NCBI GenBank assembly: GCA_018065165.1
Contig: JAGHTV010000110.1
Location: forward strand, 1 to 5,524
DNA: 5,524 nucleotides
Reading direction: 5' to 3'
Source of the DNA: Candidatus Sodaliphilus fimicaballi
GTDB taxonomy: Bacteria > Bacteroidota > Bacteroidia > Bacteroidales > Muribaculaceae
Below the pieces are notes generated by a model that searched no databases, was not told the origin of the DNA, and worked only from the letters and a program-made list of their open reading frames with translations. A program made the position numbers and the translations under genes. Positions within the stretch are counted from its first letter, which is position 1. Each line of letters starts with the position of its first letter. Below, piece by piece: positions 1-5,524 of the stretch.

Positions 1-64
1 TGGCGATGGTACCGTTGATGTAGCCGATATGAATGCTGTCATCAACATCATCTTGGGTCTTTGA
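1..64 (+). CDS. C-terminal end of a dockerin-bearing protein (partial, 5' end outside window)
   Basis: Reading from base 2, the frame gives 20 residues beginning GDGTVDVADMN and ending INIILGL, then TGA at 62-64. This is the second half of a type I dockerin calcium-binding repeat: the D-G-x-V-D-x-A-D-x-N loop followed by a hydrophobic helix. It is nearly the same motif as the two repeats closing the next gene (DGDVDIADIN). The gene therefore very likely encodes another secreted protein with a C-terminal dockerin. Its catalytic or binding part lies upstream and cannot be seen. Only 26 A/T-rich bases separate its stop from the next start, so the two are probably co-transcribed. Seen: motif and stop codon. 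Inferred: extracellular location and operon. Confidence 0.75.
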   Translation, partial: GDGTVDVADMNAVINIILGL

Positions 65-90
65 AAACAATAGTAAAATAAAAATACCAT

Positions 91-2490
91 ATGAAAAGAA
101 TTATTTCCTTATTGACATTTGTCGCTTGTTTCGCATTGTCGCAGGCTGCTACCATAACACAGTCGCAGGCAATGGAAAGAGCACAACAATTCTTTGCTAA
201 GAATTCACCTATGCGTGTGGGCTCTATCACACGCCCGTCTTCATCTCAAGTTCAGCTTGCCCACACCGCAGTGAGCAAGGTGGGTTCTGTGGACTTCTAT
301 GTGTTTAATCACGCCAGCGATGCAGGTTATGTCATTGTCTCGGCCGACGACCAACTCGTTCCCGTGCTCGGTTATGCCGACTCGGGTTCGTTCAGTTCTC
401 AAGACATCCCCGATGGCTTGCAGTACTGGCTTGATGAGTATCAGCGTCAAATCGAGTACCTGCACCAACATCCCGAGCAGGCTCGTAGTGCTCAGGCTCA
501 GGCATCAGCTGTCAAGCCGTTACTCACTTGTAACTGGAACCAGAGTGCTCCTTACAACAACAATTGCCCCACTTATACATCAAATGGTGTGACAAAGCGT
601 ACTGTTACTGGTTGTGTAGCAACAGCTGCAGCACAAATCATGTACTACCACAAGTGGCCTAAGAGAGGCACAGGTTCACATTCTTACTATTTTTCACTTA
701 ACGGTGGTAGTACAGCTGAACTGAGTTGTGATTTTTATAATTCGGTTTATGACTGGGACAACATGTGTGACAATTACGGTAGCAGTAATACCGACGTACA
801 AAATGCTGCAGTGGCCAAGCTGATGAGCGATGTTGGTATTTCTGTGGATATGAGTTATGGCGCATCAAGCGGTGCTGTGAGTGCCGATGTTGCAACTGCA
901 TTACCTACCTATTTTGGTTACGACAAGTCAATCGTTTACCTCGATCGTGATGCCTATGGCATTGAGACATGGGAGGCTATGATACGCAATGAGCACAACG
1001 CGGGTCGCCCCGTATTCTATAAAGGTCGTTCCGACGAGGGCGGACACGCATTTGTATGCGATGGTTATGACACCGAGGGCTACTTCCACTTCAACTGGGG
1101 TTGGGGCGGTATGTCTAATGGCTACTTCATTCTCTCTATGCTTAATCCTGGAGAACAAGGCATTGGCTCGTTTGAAGGTGGCTATAACACCGGCCAAGCG
1201 ATAATTATCAATATCAAGCCCGACGAGGGTGGCACAGCAACTGAAGTACCTACATCGGCAAGTTGTAATATTACTCCTAACGTGTCATACGTTAACCTCG
1301 GCTCTCAGGCCACATTCTATATCGACAATATCTCGGTGAATGGCCTTTCTTGGAACAAATTGTATTGGGGTATCTGTGCTACTACTGCTAATTCTAATGC
1401 TACCATTGACGATGTTGTTGATGGTCCAACTTCTTTGGTTGATGCATCTGCTATTTCATGTGGTAATTCCTATAGGGTTAGTTCGCAGAGTTACACACCA
1501 TCAAGCAGTCTTGCTGAGGGTAAGTATTACGTGCGTTATATGCTGTATAAGGATGAAGTTCCGTATATGCTCTTTGGTGGCACCGGTAAATACTTGGCCG
1601 AGATGGAAGTGAAGAATGGTAAGGCATATTTTAGCGAGTATAAACCTGAAGTCCATATCGTAGCTAACAATTTTGTCCTGAGTTCTAATCCAGTTTATAA
1701 GGATCAGTCGTTCACAATGTCGGTTGACGTTGTAAATGAGGGCGATGAATACTTTGACAACGTATATATTGCATTTGTTAATCCCACTGGTACTATCGCA
1801 TCAACCAGCGATGCATTTAAGGTTGCTATCGCTCCAGACAAATCATTTACACTGAAGACTACTCACAGCGCTAATGTTGCTGTAGGCGAGTATAGCCTTG
1901 CAATCCTCAATGCTTCAAAAGAGGTGATTGGCTCTACTCCTATTACTGTTGCCGACGGTGGTGGCTCAAGCAATCTCCAGCTGGTAACCGATGTTACTCC
2001 TGCAGCAAGCGAAATGCCTGCTAAGGATGTTCGTGCTACTGCTGTAATCAAGAATACTGGTGGTGTGTTCTCAGGCACATTAAAGTTGTATATCCTTTAT
2101 AGTGGTAGCGGTGGATATTACATCTCTAATACATTGTATTCTGACGTAATCACGCTCAAGCAGAACGAGAGCGCAACACTCAATTTCAAGGGCGAGTTTG
2201 CTGGCTCGGTTGGTTCAACTTATTATTTAGGTTTGCAAAATCCTGCATCAACAAGTGCTCAGCTCTGGTCTTCGATTGTGCCATTTACTGTATGTGAGGA
2301 TAAACCTTCAATTGTTGGCGATGTGAATGGTGATGGTGATGTTGACATTGCCGATATCAACTCGGTAGTATCAATAATCCTACAGCAAAAGCAAGCTTCT
2401 GACTTTGTTGGTAACGCCGATTTGAACAATGATGGCGATGTTGATATTGCCGACATCAATACGATTGTGAGCATTATTCTCAATAAATAA
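91..2490 (+). CDS. Secreted C10-family (streptopain/interpain-like) cysteine protease with C-terminal dockerin
   Basis: A 799-residue exported cysteine endopeptidase. The start fits: ATG 91 opens a signal peptide (MKRIISLLTF, hydrophobic core, probable cleavage near residues 19-20). Residues about 20-140 resemble the C10 propeptide that keeps the zymogen inactive, including GYVIVSADDQLVPVLGY (79-95). The catalytic domain spans about 145-375: Gln151 in NQSAPYN (candidate oxyanion glutamine), nucleophile Cys175 in TGCVATAAAQIMYYHKWP, His319 in GGHAFVCDGY, and the Asn335-Trp336 motif in FNWGWGG. All expected active-site residues are present. About 385-515, 520-620 and 628-735 look like beta-sandwich (Ig- or CARDB-like) modules. 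Residues 743-799 are a two-repeat type I dockerin. Family knowledge: SpeB of Streptococcus and interpain A of Prevotella degrade host proteins. Substrate here is unknown. The 3' half has noticeably more A/T-ending codons than the minus-strand genes. Confidence 0.93.
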   Translation: MKRIISLLTFVACFALSQAATITQSQAMERAQQFFAKNSPMRVGSITRPSSSQVQLAHTAVSKVGSVDFYVFNHASDAGYVIVSADDQLVPVLGYADSGSFSSQDIPDGLQYWLDEYQRQIEYLHQHPEQARSAQAQASAVKPLLTCNWNQSAPYNNNCPTYTSNGVTKRTVTGCVATAAAQIMYYHKWPKRGTGSHSYYFSLNGGSTAELSCDFYNSVYDWDNMCDNYGSSNTDVQNAAVAKLMSDVGISVDMSYGASSGAVSADVATALPTYFGYDKSIVYLDRDAYGIETWEAMIRNEHNAGRPVFYKGRSDEGGHAFVCDGYDTEGYFHFNWGWGGMSNGYFILSMLNPGEQGIGSFEGGYNTGQAIIINIKPDEGGTATEVPTSASCNITPNVSYVNLGSQATFYIDNISVNGLSWNKLYWGICATTANSNATIDDVVDGPTSLVDASAISCGNSYRVSSQSYTPSSSLAEGKYYVRYMLYKDEVPYMLFGGTGKYLAEMEVKNGKAYFSEYKPEVHIVANNFVLSSNPVYKDQSFTMSVDVVNEGDEYFDNVYIAFVNPTGTIASTSDAFKVAIAPDKSFTLKTTHSANVAVGEYSLAILNASKEVIGSTPITVADGGGSSNLQLVTDVTPAASEMPAKDVRATAVIKNTGGVFSGTLKLYILYSGSGGYYISNTLYSDVITLKQNESATLNFKGEFAGSVGSTYYLGLQNPASTSAQLWSSIVPFTVCEDKPSIVGDVNGDGDVDIADINSVVSIILQQKQASDFVGNADLNNDGDVDIADINTIVSIILNK
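2317..2481 (+). repeat. Duplicated type I dockerin calcium-binding repeat within the C10 protease gene
   Basis: Two 22-residue repeats lie 33 residues apart, at residues 743-764 and 776-797 (bases 2317-2382 and 2416-2481). Both contain DGDVDIADIN followed by a V-S-I-I-L helix. Putative calcium ligands at loop positions 1, 3, 5, 7, 9 and 12 are D744, N746, D748, D750, D752, D755 and D777, N779, D781, D783, D785, D788, so both loops are complete. In known systems dockerins bind cohesin modules on scaffolds or cell-surface proteins. The same half-repeat ends the upstream gene at 2-64. No cohesin is visible in this window. Confidence 0.85.
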
Positions 2491-2591
2491 GAGCATCAAC
2501 AAGTATATGGATCAGAGTGAAAGTAACATTGTGCAAGGACGGAAAGTACCGTTGGCTCTATGAGATGAGTTTGTCATCTTCCCCACTATAA
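2487..2591 (+). pseudogene. Possible remnant of a small protein gene (short coding-like stretch)
   Basis: In the frame read from 2487, an uninterrupted stretch reaches TAA at 2589-2591. From the GTG at 2517 it reads VKVTLCKDGKYRWLYEMSL, after which the sequence becomes serine/proline-rich and stops. The block resembles the N-terminus of a small Bacteroidales membrane protein family as I remember it (CKDGKYRW-Y-E-M-x-L, usually followed by a hydrophobic segment). Here the rest is missing and a terminator hairpin begins four bases after the stop. I read it as a possible leftover of a deleted gene. It could equally be chance coding potential. No convincing start codon or leader is visible. Confidence 0.3.
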
Positions 2592-2632
2592 AAACAGCCC
2601 CTGTCGTTACAACGCGATAGGGGCTGATTGTA
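2590..2632. terminator. Bidirectional intrinsic terminator between convergent genes
   Basis: Arms 2595-2606 (cagcccctgtcg) and 2615-2626 (cgataggggctg) form a 12-bp stem with an 8-base loop. On the plus-strand RNA the only non-Watson-Crick position is a G-U pair; on the minus-strand RNA the same position is an A-C mismatch. For minus-strand transcripts the hairpin is followed by five U (complement of A 2590-2594), a classical intrinsic terminator 28 bp after the peptidase stop. For plus-strand transcripts the tail (attgtatattgttg) is only moderately U-rich, so it may be weaker. The C10 protease gene ends 104 bp before the hairpin. Confidence 0.8.
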
Positions 2633-2654
2633 TATTGTTGTCAGGAACAATTCT

Positions 2655-3800
2655 TTATTTTCCCAGTGGATAAGTGGGTTGCAGGTTGACTGCCTGTTGG
2701 GCTTTCTTTATCAGTTCTACGGCTTTTTGCTTGTCGATGGCTTCTACTGTGCGTCCGTTGCCTGTAGTGGTCTCGGCCGCAAATAGCGAGTTCCATATCG
2801 CCTCACTGGTGGCTTCAATGGTTGCCATGAACAGGCCACTCATGTCATCGTTGTGAAGCAGGGTGGGAGTGTAGTGCTGGGTGTTCTCGTCAATGAGATT
2901 CTCGGGTGCGACCGATAGTGCTATGGCATAGTCTCCGCTGCCATTTGAAGCAATGCCACCAGTTTGAGCCATACCCATTATTGCACGCTTTGCCATACGC
3001 TCCAGGTTGCGGGCATCGACGGGAGCATCTGTTACAACCACTATCATGCACGAGCCGTCAACATCTTGAAGTATCTTGTCGCGGAAGCTGTATTTGCTCA
3101 TCAGTTGACCTATGGGAGTGCCGGCTATCTGCAGCACGCCGCCAAAGTTGGCCTGCCCCAGTACGCCCACGGTATAGCCGCCCATTGACTTGGGCAACAC
3201 ACGCGATGCAGTGCCTATGCCTGCCTTGTAGCCAAATGCCGATGTTCCAGTGCCTGCTCCCACACAACCCTCGTCAACGGGACCGCTGTGAGCCGTCTCT
3301 ATGGCCTTGATGACATCCTCCTTGGTGACGCGTCGCGAGCGTATGTCGCTAAGACCACCATCGTTGGTTTCGCCCACGAGTGCGTTGACCGAGCGCACCT
3401 TGGGATTGCGTGCCAGCGTGTACTCTACGGCTCCTGCTATACCCTCGGCTACGCTCAGGGTATTGGTGAGTATTACGGGAGTCTCAATGTTGCCCAGTTC
3501 TATTACTTGGGTAGAACCAGCGAGCTTGCCAAATCCGTTGCCCACATACACCGCAGCGGGCACCTTGTGAGTGAATACATTGCCCTGATGGGGTACAATG
3601 GCAGTGACGCCAGTGTTCAGGCCGTCGCCCTTCAGTGTCACTTGACCCACGGTTACGCCAGCCACGTCGGTAATGGCATTGTTGATGCCGGTCTTCATCA
3701 CACCCAGTTGCACGCCATAGTCGCGCAGTCGCTTTTGTTGAGCACTGGCGGCTCCGGCAGAGAGCAGTGCCGCCAGCATTATGGTTATGATTCTATTCAT
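2655..3800 (-). CDS. Secreted P1/DmpA-family (S58) self-processing aminopeptidase
   Basis: A 381-residue N-terminal-nucleophile hydrolase of the L-aminopeptidase/D-esterase (DmpA/BapA) family. In known members the precursor cleaves itself at a Gly-Ser bond, and the freed serine is the catalytic nucleophile removing N-terminal residues from peptides. Residues 1-20 are a clear signal peptide (cleavage likely at ASA-QQ) with no lipobox cysteine, so a periplasmic location is likely. Family motifs in order: DVAGVTVGQVTL (45-56), LTNTLSVAEGIAGAVE (111-126), GETNDGGLSDI (143-153), GAGTGTSAFGYKAGIGTASR (181-200), VGVLGQANFGG with Asn218, cleavage site Gly249-Ser250 followed by CMIVVVTDAP, and TGGIASNGSGDYAIA with Ser288. 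Length and nucleophile position agree with DmpA (Ser250). The start is one base after the pncB stop, implying co-transcription and perhaps translational coupling. The natural substrate is unknown. Confidence 0.92.
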   Translation of the reverse strand: MNRIITIMLAALLSAGAASAQQKRLRDYGVQLGVMKTGINNAITDVAGVTVGQVTLKGDGLNTGVTAIVPHQGNVFTHKVPAAVYVGNGFGKLAGSTQVIELGNIETPVILTNTLSVAEGIAGAVEYTLARNPKVRSVNALVGETNDGGLSDIRSRRVTKEDVIKAIETAHSGPVDEGCVGAGTGTSAFGYKAGIGTASRVLPKSMGGYTVGVLGQANFGGVLQIAGTPIGQLMSKYSFRDKILQDVDGSCMIVVVTDAPVDARNLERMAKRAIMGMAQTGGIASNGSGDYAIALSVAPENLIDENTQHYTPTLLHNDDMSGLFMATIEATSEAIWNSLFAAETTTGNGRTVEAIDKQKAVELIKKAQQAVNLQPTYPLGK

Positions 3801-3801
3801 C

Positions 3802-5027
3802 TTATTCGCCTATTTGTGATAGCAGATATTTGCACTTGTCGGGGTTGCCCAGAGTCTTGCCCTTGTCGCACGACAGTTTAACGCAGTCGTGCCACTCACG
3901 CAGCTCAGTGATACGCATCTTGGTTAGCTTGACCACTATGTTCATCGCCTTCACATCGGTGATGTCGCAAGTGAGGTGAGTGCCTATACCATAGCTGTCT
4001 TGCATACGTCCTGCTGTGAACTTGTGCAGCTCTATGGCGCGGTCAATGTCGAGGCCGTTGCTGTAAACTACCTGCTTGGTGGCAGGGTCGATGCCCAGCG
4101 ACTCATACTTGGTTATAATCTTCTCGAGCTGTTCCTCTTCCTTCCGCTGTCAACACGCAATCCCTTGTACATCATGGCCATGCGTTTGCTCAGGTTGTTG
4201 AAGAATACCTTGTCGCCAAAGCAGTCATACAGGAAAATGCCGTTGTCGCCGTCATACACGTCGCTAAACTTGCGCATCACGTTGAAGTTACACTCAAACA
4301 GGCCGCTCACATTCTCCTCAAACTCGATGAGCTGGTGGCTCATGGTGCCTATGGGGGTAAGGTTGTGCTTCATTGCCAGATACACGTTGCTGGTACCAGG
4401 GAATGCTCCGTTCCACTTGGTAAACTGTCCGTTCTCGTCGGTATAGCCTCCTGCATCGTGTACTTCCTTGAACACGCGCACTACCATGTCCTGATGGTCA
4501 AACGAGAAGCGACGGCGACTGCCAAAGTCGCTGATGATGAGACCATTCTTCAAGGCACGTTCAGCCTTGGCACGGGTGCGTTGTTCCTCAAGTGATGCGT
4601 CATACTTGTCCATGTCGCCATTGATTGTGTGCATGAGTTGGCTGATGCATTGCAGCAGTACCATCTCCCAAATGATGGTAGAGTACCACTTGCCGCGAAT
4701 GAGGATATTGAGATGGCCTTCCTCGTCCTGCGAGATGTTGACCTCCTTGGGGTTGAAGCGGAAGCCACGCAGGTAGGTGAAGAACCATTCGGGCAGGAAG
4801 TACATCTTCTCACGCATGAAGGTCACCTCCTCGTCGGTAATAACCACTGTGGGCATGTAGTTGACCTGCTCCTGCAGCAGTGCGTCAAAGCCCTTGGGGT
4901 ACTTTGTGTGATTGCGGTCAAAGAAGGTGTATTCCACCTCGGCACGAGGGTACTTTTGCAATATGTAGTACATACAACTGTAGGTGTATGCATCGTTGTC
5001 GGTAAAGTGTTTTACTATTTGTTCCAT
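3802..5027 (-). pseudogene. pncB: Nicotinate phosphoribosyltransferase, frameshifted by an apparent 1-base deletion
   Basis: The enzyme makes nicotinate mononucleotide from nicotinate and PRPP in cytoplasmic NAD salvage (Preiss-Handler pathway). ATG 5027 gives a frame with FTDNDAYTYSCMYY (8-21), FRFNPKEV (89-96), DFGSRRRFSFDHQD (167-180), GTSNVYLA (211-218), TPIGTMSH with His231 (aligned with the autophosphorylated His220 of E. coli PncB) and KGLRVDSG (288-295), then nine unrelated residues and a stop at 4115-4113. The remaining 112 residues continue in another frame from 4140 to the stop at 3802, with EKIITKYESLGIDP, YSNGLD and SYGIGTHLTCDI. Restoring one base at 4140-4142 gives 408 residues, against 400 in E. 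coli, with ungapped alignment across the break. The truncated product lacks the C-terminal phosphate-binding region and is probably inactive. A sequencing or assembly error is the main alternative. Confidence 0.9.
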
Positions 5028-5033
5028 TTTTGT

Positions 5034-5057
5034 AAGGTTTAAGAGTTTAAAGGTTTA
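5034..5057. repeat. Three tandem 8-bp units upstream of pncB
   Basis: The units aaggttta, agagttta and aaggttta follow one another without a gap at 5034-5041, 5042-5049 and 5050-5057. The first and third are identical; the second differs at two positions. The array ends six bases from the pncB start codon, so it lies within the probable translation-initiation region of the mRNA, which there is A/U-rich with no Shine-Dalgarno site. Confidence 0.7.
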
Positions 5058-5071
5058 TTTTGTATGGAATA

Positions 5072-5111
5072 ATCGACTCATCGAATTATCGAAAAATCGA
5101 CTCATCGAAGC
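5072..5111. repeat. Five-copy 8-bp-period array, ATCGA plus three variable bases
   Basis: ATCGA occurs at 5072, 5080, 5088, 5096 and 5104, exactly eight bases apart, with spacers ctc, att, aaa, ctc and agc. A longer 15-bp direct repeat (aatcgactcatcgaa at 5071-5085 and 5095-5109) is part of the same array. Because TCGA is self-complementary, both strands carry a similar pattern. No function is recognisable; it may be a binding array or a slippage-derived simple repeat. Confidence 0.75.
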
Positions 5112-5114
5112 CAG

Positions 5115-5177
5115 CGTTAGCGTTAACGTTGTCGTTATCGTAAAAATGCGTAGCATTTTCGTTTTCGTTTTCGTTAA
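5115..5177. repeat. Degenerate 6-bp-period CGTTNN array with central hairpin
   Basis: Five in-phase units at 5115-5144 (cgttag, cgttaa, cgttgt, cgttat, cgtaaa) and three at 5160-5177 (cgtttt, cgtttt, cgttaa) flank a perfect 7-bp inverted repeat with a 3-base loop: aaaatgc at 5143-5149 and gcatttt at 5153-5159. The last unit overlaps the dgt stop codon (5176-5174). On the dgt-sense RNA the hairpin begins 15 bases after the stop. It is A/T-rich and lacks a continuous U-tract, so I do not call it a terminator. It could protect the 3' end or be a remnant of repeat expansion. Confidence 0.65.
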
Positions 5178-5524
5178 ACCGTAGGTATCGAGATGCCGTC
5201 GAGCTGGCGATACAGGTTAAGTGCATACACATCGGTCATTGCGCTAATGTGGTCGAGCACTGCCTGAACCTTCTCATATGTCGATGCGGCATGCACGTCA
5301 TACTGCTGTGGGAACTTGTTGAGCAGTAGCTGTGAGTAGTTGCGTTCGGGGTGCATTACAGCGTCGATGAGTTTCTCGAGCAGCAGGTTGATGATGCGGT
5401 TACCTGCCAGGTCCACATCAACAACATAGCCTGCACGATACAGGCGAGTGTAGGCCAGCTCGCTGCAACGCTTGTAGCCCTCAGCTGCCAGTGGTGCGAT
5501 GTGGTCGATGAGTGAACCCTCAAA
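5174..5524 (-). CDS. dgt: dGTP triphosphohydrolase, C-terminal fragment (5' end outside window)
   Basis: The frame is open from the window edge to TAA at 5176-5174, giving 116 residues. Most diagnostic is VQAVLDHISAMTDVYALNLY (residues 86-105 of the fragment), matching the C-terminal helix of dGTPases (YISGMTDxYAL pattern). ELAYTRLYRAGYVVDVDLAG (22-41) and NYSQLLLNKFPQQYDV (62-77) also fit Bacteroidales dGTPases as I recall them. The family hydrolyses dGTP to deoxyguanosine and triphosphate and acts in dNTP pool control. The HD-domain metal ligands lie in the N-terminal part outside the window, so catalytic competence cannot be judged. It is on the same strand as pncB, 146 bp upstream of it across a repeat-rich gap. 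A shared transcript is possible but not shown. Confidence 0.85.
   Translation of the reverse strand, partial: FEGSLIDHIAPLAAEGYKRCSELAYTRLYRAGYVVDVDLAGNRIINLLLEKLIDAVMHPERNYSQLLLNKFPQQYDVHAASTYEKVQAVLDHISAMTDVYALNLYRQLDGISIPTV

Noticed and set aside
65..90. Separate promoter for the C10 protease gene
   Set aside because: The gap is only 26 bp and A-rich with no -33/-7 pair. Co-transcription with the upstream gene is more likely.
3288..3881. 197-residue open frame on the plus strand
   Set aside because: It lies antisense to the start of the S58 peptidase and the end of pncB, whose family motifs are unmistakable. It has no recognisable domain and appears to be open only because of the codon bias of the minus-strand genes.
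4130..4150. Programmed ribosomal frameshift in pncB
   Set aside because: A -1 slip would restore the frame, and a purine-rich stretch is present, but I see no X-XXY-YYZ slippery heptamer or clear downstream stem, and this enzyme family is not known to use frameshifting. Mutation or sequencing error is simpler.
3976..4446. 156-residue plus-strand frame crossing the pncB frameshift
   Set aside because: It is antisense to pncB on both sides of the break, and its sequence shows nothing protein-like. It does not explain the frameshift.
4629..5042. 137-residue open frame on the plus strand
   Set aside because: It is wholly antisense to the N-terminal part of pncB, with no family motif or plausible leader.
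5028..5173. Bacteroidetes-type promoter (TTTG ... TAnnTTTG) before pncB
   Set aside because: I scanned the minus strand of the gap and found no convincing -7 element. A promoter may exist but I cannot support a position.
5034..5177. CRISPR array in the dgt-pncB gap
   Set aside because: Repeat units are 6 or 8 bp with no 25-40-bp repeats or unique spacers, and no cas genes are nearby.

Overview
The window looks like chromosomal DNA from a member of the Bacteroidales, probably a gut or oral Prevotellaceae or Muribaculaceae relative. The grounds are a secreted C10 (streptopain/interpain-type) cysteine protease with a C-terminal type I dockerin, A-rich leaders without a clear Shine-Dalgarno site, and close agreement of the dGTPase C-terminus with Bacteroidales versions as I remember them. 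The assignment rests on pattern recognition, not on a search.

Layout. Bases 1-64 are the 3' end of a plus-strand gene whose product ends in a dockerin repeat. After 26 bp comes a complete plus-strand gene (91-2490) for a 799-residue secreted C10 protease: signal peptide, propeptide, catalytic domain with Cys175 and His319, three beta-rich modules, and a duplicated dockerin. Bases 2491-2654 hold a short coding-like remnant and a 12-bp-stem terminator hairpin shared with the convergent genes on the other strand.

The minus strand, in transcription order, carries the C-terminal third or so of a dGTP triphosphohydrolase (5524-5174, running off the window). A 146-bp gap built largely of short tandem repeats follows. 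Next is nicotinate phosphoribosyltransferase (5027-3802), broken by an apparent one-base deletion at about 4140-4142. One base after its stop begins a secreted P1/DmpA-family (S58) aminopeptidase (3800-2655).

The plus-strand genes suggest extracellular protein degradation with dockerin-mediated attachment or assembly. The minus-strand genes combine nucleotide and NAD metabolism (dGTP hydrolysis, nicotinate salvage) with an exported self-processing peptidase, probably co-transcribed with pncB. Apart from the pncB frameshift, the most unusual structure is the dgt-pncB gap: one 8-bp-period array, a second unrelated 8-bp-period array, and a degenerate 6-bp-period array interrupted by a perfect hairpin. 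I see no CRISPR array, tRNA, rRNA, insertion sequence or phage gene.
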